Shown here: piece after piece, positions 33,040-42,097 of the stretch | How positions within the stretch are numbered: the first letter of the stretch is position 1 | Layout of the letters: every line of letters starts with the position of its first letter | Assembly: GCA_025924655.1 (NCBI GenBank) | Contig: JAICHZ010000002.1 | Location: 1 to 42,097 of the forward strand | From: Pseudonocardiaceae bacterium | GTDB lineage: Bacteria > Actinomycetota > Actinomycetes > Mycobacteriales > Pseudonocardiaceae | DNA: 42,097 nt | Direction: 5' to 3' | Program-made: the position numbers and the translations under genes | The notes under the pieces: generated by a model | The model's database searches: none | What the model was told of the DNA's origin: nothing | What the model saw: the letters and a program-made list of their open reading frames with translations, nothing else

Positions 33040-34062
33040 GTGAACGCGGACGATCGCCGGTTTGAGGTACTGCGCGCCATCGTCACCGACTACGTGGCCA
33101 CCCATGAGCCGGTGGCGTCTCGATCGTTGGTGGAGCGCCACCAATTCGGGGTATCCAGCGCGACCATTCGCAATGACATGGTGGCGCTGGAAGAAGACGG
33201 CTACATCACTCAGCCGCACACCAGCGCCGGTCGGGTGCCCACCGACAAGGGTTACCGGCTGTTCGTCGATCGGCTCTCGGAGATCAAGCCGCTGTCGGTG
33301 GCCGAGCGCCGTGCGGTGCAGACCTTCCTGCACGGTGCAGTCGACCTCGACGATGTTTTGCGCCGCAGCGTGCGATTGCTTGCCCAGCTCACGCGCCAGG
33401 TGGCGGTGATTCAGTACCCTACACTGAGCCGGTCCACGGTGCGCCACCTCGAGGTGCTCGCGGTGACCCCGGCCCGGTTGATGCTGGTCCTGATCACCGA
33501 CGCCGGCCGGGTGGACCAGCGTCTGCTCGACCTGGGCGATGTCATCACCGAAGAGCAGGTGGCGCAGCTGCGAACACTGCTCAACCAGGCGCTGGCCGGG
33601 CGCCGGCTGGCGGAAGCCTCCGCCGCCGTGGCCGACCTTCCCGAGCAGGTGCCGATTGAGCTCCGCGACGCGATGACCCGGGCCTCCACGGTTCTCATCG
33701 AGACGTTGGTGGAACATCCCGAGGAGCGGTTGCTGCTCGGCGGTACCGCCAACCTCACCCGAAACGCCACCGACTTCCCTGGCTCGTTACGCCAGGTACT
33801 CGAGGCGTTGGAGGAACAGGTGATCGTGCTCAAGCTGCTGGCCGTCGCCCGTGATTCGGGCACCATCACGGTGCGCATCGGGGAGGAGAACGAGGCCGAG
33901 GAGATGCGCAGCACCTCATTGGTCTCGATCGGCTACGCCTCACATGGCACGGTGGTCGGGGGGATGGGCGTGGTCGGACCGACCAGAATGGACTATCCGG
34001 GCACCATCGCCGCGGTGCGCGCGGTAGCACGATACGTGGGAGAGATCCTGACTACCCGGTGA
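33040..34062 (+). CDS. hrcA: Heat-inducible transcription repressor HrcA
   Basis: 340-residue repressor of class I heat-shock genes (groESL). The N-terminal winged helix has [17 protein letters not shown] and [19 protein letters not shown] (recognition helix near residues 42-60), then the GAF-like domain and the C-terminal dimerisation part with [22 protein letters not shown] 33040 follows GGGAGGTGAC. It is followed by dnaJ after 66 bases, the standard actinobacterial hrcA-dnaJ2 order. Confidence 0.96.
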   Translation: MNADDRRFEVLRAIVTDYVATHEPVASRSLVERHQFGVSSATIRNDMVALEEDGYITQPHTSAGRVPTDKGYRLFVDRLSEIKPLSVAERRAVQTFLHGAVDLDDVLRRSVRLLAQLTRQVAVIQYPTLSRSTVRHLEVLAVTPARLMLVLITDAGRVDQRLLDLGDVITEEQVAQLRTLLNQALAGRRLAEASAAVADLPEQVPIELRDAMTRASTVLIETLVEHPEERLLLGGTANLTRNATDFPGSLRQVLEALEEQVIVLKLLAVARDSGTITVRIGEENEAEEMRSTSLVSIGYASHGTVVGGMGVVGPTRMDYPGTIAAVRAVARYVGEILTTR

Positions 34063-34128
34063 GCGAGTCGGGCTCATCGATATGTACGACGATTACCGCG
34101 GCGAGGGCTGCGGCAGGAGGACGCCAGC

Positions 34129-35283
34129 GTGGCCAGGGACTACTACGCAATCCTGGGTGTGCCCCGGGACGCCAGCGCGGAACAGATCAAACGCGCCTAC
34201 CGCAAGCTGGCGCGGGAGCTGCACCCCGACGTCAATCCTGACGCCGAGGCGCAGCAGCGTTTCCAGACCATCACCGCGGCCTACGAGGTACTGACCGACC
34301 CGCAGAAGCGCCAGATCGTCGACCTCGGCGGGGACCCGCTGGAGTCTGGCGCTGGTCGCGGCGCAGGGGGTGATCCCTTCGGCGGGTTCGGTTTCGGCGA
34401 CATCATGGATGCCTTCTTCGGCGCAGCCGGTGGCGCCGGCCGGCGGGGGCCACGTAGCCGGGTGCAGAGCGGTTCGGATGCGCTGATCCGGCTGCCGCTT
34501 GTTCTCGAGGAGTGCGCGAGCGGGGTATCTCGCGAGCTCACCGTGGACACCGCGGTGCTGTGTAGCGAATGCAACGGGTCGGGTTGCGCGCCCGGCACCC
34601 GGCCGCAGACCTGCGACACCTGTGCGGGCGCCGGCGAGGTGCAGAACATCCAGCGTTCATTTCTCGGGCAGGTGGTGACCTCGCGGCCGTGCCCGGTGTG
34701 CCGCGGCTTCGGCGAAGTCATCCCGGCCCCCTGCCACCAGTGCGGTGGGGATGGCCGGGTCCGGACCCGCCGCACCGTCATGGCCAAGGTGCCGGCCGGG
34801 GTCGGCGACGGGATGCGGGTGCGGCTGGCCGGCCAAGGTGAGGTCGGTCCTGGCGGCGGTCCGGCGGGTGATCTGTATGTCGAGGTGCAGGAGGTGCCGC
34901 ACGAGACGTTCACCCGGGACGGCGCCGACCTGCATTGCACCGTGCGGGTCCCGATGACCTCTGCCGCACTGGGCACTACCGTCGCGTTGCAGACTCTCGA
35001 TGGCATCGAAGAGGTGCGCGTTGAACCGGGCACGCAGTGCGCGACCGTGCTGACTCTGCGGGGGCGGGGGATGCCACGGCTGCGCAGCACGGGCCGCGCC
35101 GAGGGACGGGGTGACCTGTTCGTCCACCTCGATGTGGTGACCCCCACCCGGCTGGATGCCCGGCAGAGCGAACTGTTGCGCGAGCTTGCCCTGCTGCGGG
35201 GTGAGGAACAGGCTGAGCTCACGGCGAACGGCCGAGCCGGCGGATTGTTCTCCCGGTTACGGGACTCCTTAGGCGGGCGCTGA
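34129..35283 (+). CDS. dnaJ: Chaperone DnaJ (DnaJ2 type)
   Basis: 384-residue type I J-protein stimulating DnaK. The J domain occupies residues 1-68 with HPD in ELHPDVNPD; a Gly/Phe-rich region ([19 protein letters not shown]) follows, then the four CxxCxGxG repeats of the zinc domain ([32 protein letters not shown]) near residues 145-215, and the substrate-binding C-terminal domains. GTG 34129 sits seven bases behind AGGAGG. Being next to hrcA and not dnaK-grpE identifies it as the second DnaJ of actinobacteria. Confidence 0.96.
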   Translation: MARDYYAILGVPRDASAEQIKRAYRKLARELHPDVNPDAEAQQRFQTITAAYEVLTDPQKRQIVDLGGDPLESGAGRGAGGDPFGGFGFGDIMDAFFGAAGGAGRRGPRSRVQSGSDALIRLPLVLEECASGVSRELTVDTAVLCSECNGSGCAPGTRPQTCDTCAGAGEVQNIQRSFLGQVVTSRPCPVCRGFGEVIPAPCHQCGGDGRVRTRRTVMAKVPAGVGDGMRVRLAGQGEVGPGGGPAGDLYVEVQEVPHETFTRDGADLHCTVRVPMTSAALGTTVALQTLDGIEEVRVEPGTQCATVLTLRGRGMPRLRSTGRAEGRGDLFVHLDVVTPTRLDARQSELLRELALLRGEEQAELTANGRAGGLFSRLRDSLGGR

Positions 35284-35318
35284 GGTTCGACGGCCGCTAA
35301 GGTTCGACGGACGCTGAG
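35279..35318 (+). repeat. 17-base imperfect tandem duplication between dnaJ and rsmE
   Basis: Units 35279-35295 and 35296-35312 (GCTGAGGTTCGACGGCC and GCTAAGGTTCGACGGAC) differ at two positions and a third partial unit GCTGAGG follows. The repeat carries the dnaJ stop and ends at the GAGGAG ribosome site of rsmE. Confidence 0.7.
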
Positions 35319-35326
35319 GAGCCGCG

Positions 35327-36067
35327 TTGACCAGCCTGCCGGTGTTCTTCGCCGAGCAGCTGCCTTGCGAGGGTGGCGAGACGACTCTGGATGGACCCGA
35401 GGGCAGGCATGCCGCGACTGCGCGACGGTTGCGCGCCGGCGAGGGTCTGGTGCTCACCGACGGCTGCGGGGAGTTGGCCGTCTGTGAGGTGCTCGATGCG
35501 AGTCGTGATCGGCTGCACCTCAAGGTGCTGCGCCGGGAGCGCGAGCCCGCTCCGGTTTTGCGGGTTACGATCGCCCAAGCGCTGGTCAAGGGCCCACGTG
35601 GGGAGCTGGCGGTGGAGCTGGCCACCGAAGCGGGAGTGGACGCGGTACTGCCTTGGCGAGCTGACCGCTGCGTGGCCCGCTGGGACGATGGGCCGCGTGG
35701 AGCCAACGCGCTGTCCCGCTGGCGGCAGGCCGCTCGAGAGGCGGCCAAACAGTCCCGCCGCGGATGGTTCCCCGAGGTGGCCGAGCCACTGGACACCGCC
35801 GCACTCGGGCAGCGCTGCGCAGCCGCCGCTGGGTGCCTGGTGTTGCACGAGAGTGCCTCGCAACCGCTACCCCAGGTGGCGTTGCCCCCTGCGGGAGAAC
35901 TACTACTAGTAGTCGGGCCTGAGGGCGGCATCACCGACGTCGAACTGGCCACGTTGACAGCGGCAGGAGGTCTGCCGGTGCGGCTCGGCCGGGGGGTATT
36001 GCGTTCTTCGAGTGCCGGAGCAGTCGCTCTCGGTGCAATTAGCGCCCTCTCTCAGCGCTGGAGCTAG
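35327..36067 (+). CDS. rsmE: 16S rRNA (uracil1498-N3)-methyltransferase
   Basis: 246-residue SPOUT methyltransferase acting on U1498 of 16S rRNA. An N-terminal PUA-like domain (PEGRHAATARRLRAGEGLVLTDG region) is followed by the knotted domain: ALVKGPRGELAVELATEAGVD, SRRGWFPEV and the SAM loop VVGPEGGITDVELATL near residue 197, ending in VLRSSSAGAVALGAI. The start is TTG at 35327, five bases after GAGGAG. It follows dnaJ in the conserved order. Confidence 0.92.
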   Translation: MTSLPVFFAEQLPCEGGETTLDGPEGRHAATARRLRAGEGLVLTDGCGELAVCEVLDASRDRLHLKVLRREREPAPVLRVTIAQALVKGPRGELAVELATEAGVDAVLPWRADRCVARWDDGPRGANALSRWRQAAREAAKQSRRGWFPEVAEPLDTAALGQRCAAAAGCLVLHESASQPLPQVALPPAGELLLVVGPEGGITDVELATLTAAGGLPVRLGRGVLRSSSAGAVALGAISALSQRWS

Positions 36068-36525
36068 GTCATTCAGGTGATAAATGGTGCGAGAGAGCCG
36101 CGAAAGGCTAACATTTAGTACGCAAGCCACCTGATTGAGGAATTAGTTCGGGCTCACGGACAAGCCTACAGAGCTCCGCCGGGCACCTCCCCCCTCGGTC
36201 CGGCGGCGCTGCGCTGCGGCGGGACAGCCCCCAGTATCCGCCGCGGCGCAGCATCCTCCGGTGAGCGTTGCAACCATTCTGATCGCCGAAATTACAGCCG
36301 TTACTGTGCGAAATTGCACGGCCACGGCTCATTTTCGACGATCATTAATGCATTTTATGATCGGGTGGCTACAACCGCCCAGCCGGTGCCCAACCACGCC
36401 CCGTAGTTGAGCCGCTCGGTGCGAACGAGCAATCAACGCCCCGCGGAGTCAGGTCTGCGGCTAGCATCTGTCCTACCGGTTGACCCGAGACGCGCGCGTG
36501 CGCAGGAAGTAGGACCCACTCCCAC
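36068..36525. other. Long intergenic region before phoH with AT-rich promoter
   Basis: 458 bases without a convincing gene. 36068-36120 and 36270-36370 are clearly AT-richer than the rest of the window. TTCGAC (36334-36339) and TATGAT (36356-36361) with 16 bases between them make the best sigma-70 type promoter of the window on the plus strand, predicting a leader of about 158 bases for phoH. A minus-strand open frame at 36143-36325 has a Cys-containing, Arg-rich product that resembles no family I know. Confidence 0.5.
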
Positions 36526-37590
36526 GTGACCCCTACCCCAGTGGAGGGCGCCTCCCGATCCGGTTCGGAGACGACGCAGCCCCAGCCGGTCCAGTCGAAG
36601 ATCGTGATCCCAGACACCGCCGTGCTGTCCCTGCTCGGATCCCGGGACGAAAACCTGAAGATCACCGAAGAGCTGCTCGCCGCTGACGTGCACGTGCGCG
36701 GAAACGAGGTGACCCTCACCGGTACGCCGGCGGACGTCGCATTCGCCGAGCGGGCCTTCGGCGAGTTGGTCACCCTGGCCCGCCGCGGCCAGCAGTTCGG
36801 TCCTGACGCGGTCCGAGAGACCCTGACGATGCTCACCCAGGGAAACGCCGAATCGCCCGCCGAGGTACTCAGCCTGGATATCCTGTCCCGGCGCGGGCGC
36901 ACGATCAGACCCAAGACGCTGAACCAGAAGCGTTACGTCGACGCGATCGATCGCTTCACGATCGTGTTCGGCGTCGGACCCGCCGGCACCGGTAAAACGT
37001 ACCTGGCCATGGCCAAGGCGGTGCAGGCGCTGCAGACCAAACAGGTCAACCGGATCATACTCACCCGGCCGGCAGTCGAGGCTGGCGAACGGTTGGGCTT
37101 CCTGCCCGGCACCCTGTACGAGAAGATCGACCCTTACCTGCGCCCGCTCTACGACGCTTTACACGACATGCTCGACCCCGAGTCGATCCCCAAGTTGATG
37201 GCCGCCGGAACTATCGAGGTCGCGCCGCTGGCCTACATGCGGGGCCGCACCCTCAACGATGCCTTCATCATCCTCGACGAGGCGCAGAACACCACCCCGC
37301 AGCAGATGAAGATGTTCCTCACCCGGCTGGGTTTCGGTTCCAAGGTCGTGGTCACCGGGGACGTGACGCAGATCGACCTGCCAGGCGGTCAGGTGTCCGG
37401 ACTGCGGATCGTCCAACATATCCTCGACGGTGTGGAAGACGTGCATTTCGCGCAGCTGTCCAGCGCTGACGTGGTCCGGCACCGGCTGGTCACTGACATC
37501 GTGGACGCTTATGCGCGGTGGGACGTCCTCCAGGAAGGCACCGGCGCGCGTCCGGTGCCCAACCGGACCGACCGACGCCGGAGACGGTGA
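36526..37590 (+). CDS. phoH: PhoH family ATPase
   Basis: 354-residue PhoH/YbeZ NTPase, which works with YbeY in RNA metabolism. An N-terminal KH-like part ([19 protein letters not shown]) precedes the ATPase: Walker [19 protein letters not shown] near residue 150 and Walker [14 protein letters not shown] near 250, with the [14 protein letters not shown] sensor. GTG 36526 gives the usual length; no clear ribosome site precedes it. Its stop is seven bases before the ybeY start. Confidence 0.95.
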   Translation: MTPTPVEGASRSGSETTQPQPVQSKIVIPDTAVLSLLGSRDENLKITEELLAADVHVRGNEVTLTGTPADVAFAERAFGELVTLARRGQQFGPDAVRETLTMLTQGNAESPAEVLSLDILSRRGRTIRPKTLNQKRYVDAIDRFTIVFGVGPAGTGKTYLAMAKAVQALQTKQVNRIILTRPAVEAGERLGFLPGTLYEKIDPYLRPLYDALHDMLDPESIPKLMAAGTIEVAPLAYMRGRTLNDAFIILDEAQNTTPQQMKMFLTRLGFGSKVVVTGDVTQIDLPGGQVSGLRIVQHILDGVEDVHFAQLSSADVVRHRLVTDIVDAYARWDVLQEGTGARPVPNRTDRRRRR

Positions 37591-37597
37591 CGCCGGC

Positions 37598-38164
37598 GTG
37601 GGCATCGAGATCGCTAACGAGTCCGGCACCGTCATCCCCGAAGCATCGATCGCCGCTGCGGCGCGTTTCGCGATGGACCGGATGGGCGTGAGCCCCTTGG
37701 CGGAACTGTCCGTACTGCTGGTCGGCAGCGGGGTGATGGCCGATCTGCACCAGCGCTGGATGGACCTGCCGGGGCCCACCGACGTGATGGCCTTCCCGAT
37801 GGACGACGCGGAGGAGGGCGGGCTGGCGGGTGGCCGGCCGGATAGCCCATCCGGTGGTCCCGCACTGCTCGGCGACATCGTGCTGTGCCCAGAGGTCGCG
37901 ATCGAACAGGCCGCCGCAGCGGGTCATGCGCTGCTCGACGAGCTGCAGATGCTCACCGTGCATGGCGTGCTGCACCTGCTGGGTTACGACCACGCCGACC
38001 ACGCCGAGGAGCGCGAGATGTTCGCCCTGCAGGACGGAATCCTTGCTGAGTTCCGGCGCGCCGACATCGCCAACCGGCGCCGGATCGCACAGCGGGACGC
38101 GGACACCCGACTGCTTGGAATGGTCGGTCTGGACGGGCCGCAGGAGTCCGGCCCGCCCGGATAA
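37598..38164 (+). CDS. ybeY: Endoribonuclease YbeY
   Basis: 188-residue zinc endoribonuclease for 16S rRNA 3'-end maturation and 70S quality control. The metal site is [17 protein letters not shown] near residues 125-141 (HxxxHxxxxxH). The conserved [10 protein letters not shown] and [12 protein letters not shown] flank an acidic/Gly-rich insertion. GTG 37598 follows GGAGACGG and lies seven bases after the phoH stop; a longer upstream frame overlaps phoH and is rejected. Confidence 0.94.
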   Translation: MGIEIANESGTVIPEASIAAAARFAMDRMGVSPLAELSVLLVGSGVMADLHQRWMDLPGPTDVMAFPMDDAEEGGLAGGRPDSPSGGPALLGDIVLCPEVAIEQAAAAGHALLDELQMLTVHGVLHLLGYDHADHAEEREMFALQDGILAEFRRADIANRRRIAQRDADTRLLGMVGLDGPQESGPPG

Positions 38165-38188
38165 CCGCCCGGGACAGCAGGACCGACA

Positions 38189-39541
38189 GTGCTGAGTTCT
38201 TCGGTTCCCTTGCTCGTGCTGGCCGCCGCGCTGCTGGTGGCTGCGGGGGGGTTCGCTGCGGCTGACGCCGCGCTGGGCACGGTGTCCCGGGCCCGGGTCG
38301 AGGCGTTGGTGCGCTCGGGTCGCTTCGGTGCCAGCGCGCTGGCGCTGGTCATCGCCGACCGGCCCCGGCACGTCAACTTGCTGCTGTTGTTGCGACTGAG
38401 CTGCGAATTGACCGCCACGGTCCTCGTCACGGTGGCGGCGCTGCGGGAGCTGTCGCCGATCTGGCTGGCCGTGCTGGTGACCGGGTTGGCAATGGTGGTG
38501 GTGACCTATGTTGTCGTCGGGGTGGGTCCGCGCACCATCGGGCGCCAGCATCCTTATGCCGTCGGTCTCGCCGTGGCCGGACCGGTCCGGGTGCTGGGCC
38601 GGATCCTGGGTCCGCTGTCGCGGCTGCTCATTTTCGTCGGTAATGCCATCACGCCCGGTAAAGGTTTTCCAGAAGGGCCGTTCAGCACGGAGGTCGAGCT
38701 GCGCGAGCTGGTGGACATAGCGGGTCAGCGCGGCGTGGTCGAGGCCGGCGAGGCCGAGATGATCCATTCTGTGTTCGAGCTCGGGGATACCGTGGCCCGT
38801 GAGGTGATGGTGCCCCGAACCGAAATCGTCTGGATCGAGCAGGAAAAATCAGTACGCCAGGCAGTGGCGCTATGCCTACGTTCCGGGTTCTCCCGGATCC
38901 CGGTGGTGGGGGACAGCGTCGATGACATCGTCGGTGTCGTGCACATCAAGGATCTGGTGGCGGCTGAGCAGCCCACCGGTGGCACCGTCGGCGAGGTGAT
39001 GCGGCCCGCGACGTTCGTCCCTGACTCCAAGCTGCTGACCGGGCTGCTCAAGGAGATGCAGGTCTCGCACAACCACATGGCCGTCGTGGTCGACGAGTAC
39101 GGTGGGACTGCCGGCCTGCTGACGATCGAGGACATCCTCGAGGAGATCGTCGGCGAGATCACCGACGAGTCCGACACCGACCTGCGGCCACCGATCGAGC
39201 ATCTCGGGGACGGTACGGTACGCGTGATCAGCCGGCTGCCGGTGATCGATCTGGCTGAGCTGTTCGAGGTGGACCTCGAGGACACCGACGTGGAGACCGT
39301 GGGGGGGCTGCTGGCGCAGCGGTTGGGTCGGGTGCCGGTGCCCGGTGCCGAGGCGGAGGTGGCCGGCTTGCGGCTACGCGCCGAGGGTGGCAACGATCGT
39401 CGCGGGCGGCTGCGCATCACCACGATCACCGCACGCCGAGTCTCCGCGCAGTCCGATTCCACCACCCGCCAGTCCCCGACTCACAACCAGCACCCCGCCG
39501 CGGCCGACCCCCCGCAGGAAGCGAGCGACACCAGTGCCTGA
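38189..39541 (+). CDS. HlyC/CorC family CBS-domain transporter (CNNM type)
   Basis: 450-residue membrane protein of the magnesium/cobalt efflux (CNNM/CorC) family. The DUF21 membrane domain (about residues 1-170; [21 protein letters not shown] at the first helix) is followed by the acidic linker, two CBS domains ([14 protein letters not shown] and [17 protein letters not shown]) and the CorC_HlyC domain ([16 protein letters not shown] near residue 370). The tail is Ser/Thr/Pro-rich. It starts with GTG 38189 and its last eight bases overlap the next gene. The position between ybeY and era is conserved in actinobacteria. Confidence 0.92.
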   Translation: MLSSSVPLLVLAAALLVAAGGFAAADAALGTVSRARVEALVRSGRFGASALALVIADRPRHVNLLLLLRLSCELTATVLVTVAALRELSPIWLAVLVTGLAMVVVTYVVVGVGPRTIGRQHPYAVGLAVAGPVRVLGRILGPLSRLLIFVGNAITPGKGFPEGPFSTEVELRELVDIAGQRGVVEAGEAEMIHSVFELGDTVAREVMVPRTEIVWIEQEKSVRQAVALCLRSGFSRIPVVGDSVDDIVGVVHIKDLVAAEQPTGGTVGEVMRPATFVPDSKLLTGLLKEMQVSHNHMAVVVDEYGGTAGLLTIEDILEEIVGEITDESDTDLRPPIEHLGDGTVRVISRLPVIDLAELFEVDLEDTDVETVGGLLAQRLGRVPVPGAEAEVAGLRLRAEGGNDRRGRLRITTITARRVSAQSDSTTRQSPTHNQHPAAADPPQEASDTSA

Positions 39542-39893
39542 CACCACCAACCTAGATCCGGAGGACGCCAAGATGGTGACGCTGGCGCGCTCGGCGCTGG
39601 CCCGTACTGGTGCCCAGGAGGGTGCCGCGGTACGGGACACCGACGGGCGCAGCTACACCGGTGTCACCGTGTCGCTGCCCTCGCTGGCGTTGACCGCGCT
39701 GCAGGCGGCGGTGGCCGCAGCGGCGGCCAGCGGTGCGACCGGCTTGGAGGCAGCTGCGGTGGTATCCGGCGCCGGCGCGGTGGATGCTGCCTCACTGGCT
39801 GCGGTCCGGGACCTCGGCCCGGCTGCCCCGGTGCTGGTGGTCGACCAGCGCGGCGCCGTGAGCAGCGTGCTGCGCACAACGGACCAGCCGTGA
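39534..39893 (+). CDS. Cytidine-deaminase-like protein lacking catalytic residues
   Basis: 119 residues matching the cytidine deaminase fold by pattern ([16 protein letters not shown] near residue 32, then [21 protein letters not shown]). The zinc-site motifs of real deaminases, HAE or CAE and PCxxC, are missing, and the protein has no cysteine or histidine, so it cannot bind the catalytic zinc. GTG 39534 overlaps the CBS protein; ATG 39573 has a stronger site (GGAGG) and is an alternative. Mycobacteria have a comparable gene beside era. The era GTG overlaps its stop by four bases. Confidence 0.8.
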   Translation: MPDTTNLDPEDAKMVTLARSALARTGAQEGAAVRDTDGRSYTGVTVSLPSLALTALQAAVAAAAASGATGLEAAAVVSGAGAVDAASLAAVRDLGPAAPVLVVDQRGAVSSVLRTTDQP

Positions 39894-40828
39894 CGGGCAT
39901 GACACAGCACACCGGCGGGCCGTTTCGGGCCGGGTTCGCCTGCTTGGTGGGCAGGCCCAACGTCGGCAAGTCAACGTTGACCAACTCGCTGGTGGGTCAC
40001 AAGGTGGCGATCACTTCCAGCCGCCCGCAGACCACCCGGCACACCATCCGCGGAATCGTGCACCAGCCCGGCGGGCAGCTCATCCTGGTGGACACCCCGG
40101 GTCTGCACCGGCCCCGAACCCTGCTCGGCGAGCGGCTCAACAGCCTGGTTCGGGCGACCTGGTCGGAGGTGGACGTGATCGGGTTCTGCGTGCCCGCTGA
40201 CGCCACGATCGGTGCCGGGGACCGGTTCATCGCCAGTGAGCTGGCTGCGCTGGCGCGGCGCACCCCGGTCTTCGGCATCGTTACCAAGACCGACCTGGTG
40301 GCCCCACAGCGAGTGGCTGAGCAGCTCGCCGGCCTGGCTGACCTGGCGCGCTCAGCAGGATTCGACGAGTTCGCCGAACTGGTGCCGGTCTCGGCGGTCG
40401 ACGGTTTTCAGCTGGGGCTGCTCGCTGACCTGCTGCTGGCCCGCATGCCGGAGTCGCCACCGCTATACCCCAGTGGGGAGCTCACTGACGAACCGGAGCA
40501 GACCCTGGTCGCTGAGCTGGTCCGGGAGGCGGCACTAGAAGGTGTGCGCGAGGAGCTGCCGCACTCGCTGGCCGTCGTGGTGGAGGAGATGAACCCCCGG
40601 GAAGGACGAGCCGGCCTGCTCGATGTCTATGTCAACCTTTACGTCGAACGCGACAGCCAGAAGGCGATCGTGATCGGGCGCGGCGGCCAGCGCCTCAAGG
40701 AGGTCGGCAGCCGCGCGCGGACGCACATCGAGGCGCTGCTGGGCACCTCGGTGTACCTGGACCTGCACGTGAAGGTCGCCAAGGATTGGCAACGAGACCC
40801 TAAGCAGCTTCGTCGGCTCGGTTTCTGA
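39890..40828 (+). CDS. era: GTPase Era
   Basis: 312-residue GTPase needed for 30S maturation. G1 is GRPNVGKST near residue 22, switch I SRPQTTRHT, G3 DTPGLHR, G4 TKTD near 130, and a C-terminal KH domain with VIGRGGQRLKEVGSRAR near 262-278. GTG 39890 overlaps the preceding stop (GTGA); ATG 39899 is possible. Upstream and downstream neighbours (ybeY, recO) fit the conserved cluster. Confidence 0.97.
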   Translation: MTGMTQHTGGPFRAGFACLVGRPNVGKSTLTNSLVGHKVAITSSRPQTTRHTIRGIVHQPGGQLILVDTPGLHRPRTLLGERLNSLVRATWSEVDVIGFCVPADATIGAGDRFIASELAALARRTPVFGIVTKTDLVAPQRVAEQLAGLADLARSAGFDEFAELVPVSAVDGFQLGLLADLLLARMPESPPLYPSGELTDEPEQTLVAELVREAALEGVREELPHSLAVVVEEMNPREGRAGLLDVYVNLYVERDSQKAIVIGRGGQRLKEVGSRARTHIEALLGTSVYLDLHVKVAKDWQRDPKQLRRLGF

Positions 40829-40861
40829 CTCGTCCGCCGGCTGCGGTGCGAGGATGGGCTG

Positions 40862-41614
40862 GTGAACCTCTACCGCGACACCGGGGTGGTGCTGCGGGTG
40901 CAGAAGTTGGGTGAAGCCGATCGGATCATCACGCTGCTGACCCGCCGGCACGGGCGGGTGCGCGCGGTGGCCAAAGGCGTGCGGCGCACCTCGTCGCGGT
41001 TCGGCGCCCGGGTGGAGCCGTTCGGGCACGTGGACGTGCAGTTCTACCGCGGGCGGACGCTGGACATCGTCACCCAGGTCGAGACCGTCGACGGCTTCGG
41101 TTCCCGACTGGTCGGTGACTACGGCCGCTACACCGCCGGTTGCGCGGTGCTGGAGACCGCCGAGCGGCTGGCCGGCGCCGAGGGGGAGCCGGTGCTGCGG
41201 CTGTACCTGCTGGTGGTCGGTGCGCTGCGGGCACTGGCTGACGGGCAGCGGCACGCTCCCTTGGTGCTCGACGCCTTCCTGCTCCGCTCGATGGGCACCG
41301 CGGGATGGGCGCCGGCCCTAACCGAATGCGCCCGATGTGGTGCGCCAGGACCGCACCGGGCGTTCAGCGTTCCCGCCGGGGGCGTGGTCTGCCCTGGGTG
41401 CCGTCCGGCCGGAGCGGCCACCCCGTCGGCGCAGAGCGTGCAACTGCTCGACGCACTGGAGCGCGGGGACTGGCAGATCGCCGAAGCCGTGCCGGCAGCG
41501 GCGTGTCGGGAGGCCAGCGGCCTCATCGCCGCCCACCTCCAGTGGCACCTAGAACGCCAACTCCGCTCGCTACCCCTGGTCGAACGCCCCCGCCTCCCGC
41601 ATTCAGCGGGCTGA
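40862..41614 (+). CDS. recO: DNA repair protein RecO
   Basis: 250-residue RecFOR mediator that loads RecA on SSB-coated DNA. The N-terminal OB fold ([20 protein letters not shown]) is followed by [16 protein letters not shown] and a C-terminal helical domain with a zinc site (CARCG near residue 157 and CPGCRP near 178). GTG 40862. The final codons (PHSAG) and the TGA stop are contributed by the left arm of a palindrome at 41599. Confidence 0.95.
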   Translation: MNLYRDTGVVLRVQKLGEADRIITLLTRRHGRVRAVAKGVRRTSSRFGARVEPFGHVDVQFYRGRTLDIVTQVETVDGFGSRLVGDYGRYTAGCAVLETAERLAGAEGEPVLRLYLLVVGALRALADGQRHAPLVLDAFLLRSMGTAGWAPALTECARCGAPGPHRAFSVPAGGVVCPGCRPAGAATPSAQSVQLLDALERGDWQIAEAVPAAACREASGLIAAHLQWHLERQLRSLPLVERPRLPHSAG

Positions 41615-41660
41615 GCGGGGTTATCGGCGGCCGAATAGCCCCGCTGAGCCCGCTGAATGC
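41599..41660. repeat. Palindrome across the recO stop, second copy of the cysD-type family
   Basis: Arms 41599-41620 and 41639-41660 pair at 21 of 22 positions; the left arm reads GCATTCAGCGGGCTGAGC and onward. It is nearly identical in both arms to the element at 28202-28261, while the loops differ. It encodes the last recO residues and ends 21 bases before the uppS start. Confidence 0.85.
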
Positions 41661-41681
41661 GTCGGGCGGCAGGATGTGGCG

Positions 41682-42097
41682 GTGGTTCGAGCGCCTGATC
41701 CGCATCCGTCTGGGGCTCGGCCGCCGTTGCTGGCTCCGGAGCGGGTGCCGCGGCATGTCGCGTTGGTGATGGATGGCAACGGGCGGTGGGCGCAGCAGCG
41801 CGGGCTGTCGCGTACCGAGGGCCACCGCCGTGGTGAGGCCGTGCTGCTCGACGTCGTCTGCGGGTGCATCGAGCTGGGTGTGAAGTGGCTGTCGGCGTAT
41901 GCGTTCTCCACCGAGAACTGGCGGCGCAGCCCCGAAGAGGTGCGCTTTCTGATGGGCTTCAACCGCGACGTCATCCGCCGGCGCCGCGACCAGATGCACG
42001 AGATGGGAGTCCGGGTGCGCTGGGCCGGGCGCCGCCCGCGGTTGTGGCGCAGCGTGATCCGCGAGCTTGAGGTCGCTCAGGAGCTGACCGCGGACAA
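41682..42097 (+). CDS. uppS: Isoprenyl diphosphate synthase, cis type (3'-truncated by window)
   Basis: First 138 codons of a cis-prenyltransferase making the polyprenyl carrier lipid for cell-wall synthesis. [18 protein letters not shown] near residues 22-39 has the catalytic Asp and phosphate-binding residues; [13 protein letters not shown] and [18 protein letters not shown] follow. GTG 41682 is chosen because AGGA lies seven bases upstream; GTG 41676 is alternative. In mycobacteria the enzyme after recO makes decaprenyl diphosphate; the chain length is not readable here. The gene runs off the window end. Confidence 0.93.
   Translation, partial: MVRAPDPHPSGARPPLLAPERVPRHVALVMDGNGRWAQQRGLSRTEGHRRGEAVLLDVVCGCIELGVKWLSAYAFSTENWRRSPEEVRFLMGFNRDVIRRRRDQMHEMGVRVRWAGRRPRLWRSVIRELEVAQELTAD

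Noticed and set aside
36143-36325. Minus-strand 60-codon frame before phoH
   Set aside because: No recognisable domain, no clear ribosome site, crosses AT-rich promoter sequence.
1-42097. CRISPR arrays, tRNA or rRNA genes, transposases, prophage genes
   Set aside because: No regularly spaced direct repeats, cloverleaf consensus, rRNA segments or transposase/integrase motifs were seen.

Overview
The window is a GC-rich actinobacterial chromosome segment. The backbone gene order (rsfS, gpgP-like phosphatase, degV, comEA, comEC, holA, rpsT, lepA, hemW, hrcA, dnaJ, rsmE, phoH, ybeY, CBS/HlyC protein, cytidine-deaminase-like protein, era, recO, uppS) is the one known from Mycobacterium and Pseudonocardiaceae. 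Frequent GTG starts and 4-base GTGA/ATGA stop-start overlaps fit this. I lean towards the Pseudonocardiales, but the sequence alone does not fix the genus.

1-8550 is accessory metabolism: the 3' end of a zinc-independent NADP oxidoreductase, a frameshifted methyltransferase remnant, a minus-strand operon (GH65 disaccharide phosphorylase, beta-phosphoglucomutase-like HAD enzyme, membrane metallophosphoesterase), a plus-strand pair for Calvin-cycle type fructose-1,6-bisphosphatase and class I phosphoribulokinase, and an acetate/succinate transporter. It lies where nadD would be expected next to rsfS, so the join near 8550 looks like a rearrangement or insertion boundary.

8800-20150 carries rsfS to lepA. 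ComEA and ComEC build a DNA-uptake channel; HolA is the clamp-loader delta subunit; rpsT is in the opposite orientation. Interposed on the minus strand are a Pro/Ala-rich hypothetical protein and threonine synthase, the latter behind a convincing SAM-I (S-box) riboswitch whose P1 stem touches the Shine-Dalgarno region.

20150-25210 is a second accessory stretch: an MDR oxidoreductase, a three-gene operon with a secreted T1/Sa-type ribonuclease and its barstar inhibitor, an enoyl-CoA hydratase family protein, and a two-gene operon encoding a divergent DprA/Smf-like protein and a zinc-ribbon/ComF-like phosphoribosyltransferase. The latter sits directly behind a perfect LexA-type SOS box (TCGAAC-N4-GTTCGA) overlapping its promoter. 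This SOS-linked DprA-PRTase module is the best candidate for an undescribed system here.

25278-31343 (minus) is a tightly coupled assimilatory sulfate reduction operon read sir, zinc-ribbon protein, cysH, cysC, cysD, cysN, sirohydrochlorin chelatase: sulfate activation, APS reduction, sulfite reduction and siroheme supply. 31608-42097 returns to the housekeeping series hemW to uppS (truncated by the window end).

Long near-perfect palindromes recur at gene borders (after lepA, after barstar, inside the start of cysD, across the stop of recO); the cysD and recO copies belong to the same sequence family. No tRNA, rRNA, CRISPR array or intact insertion sequence was seen.
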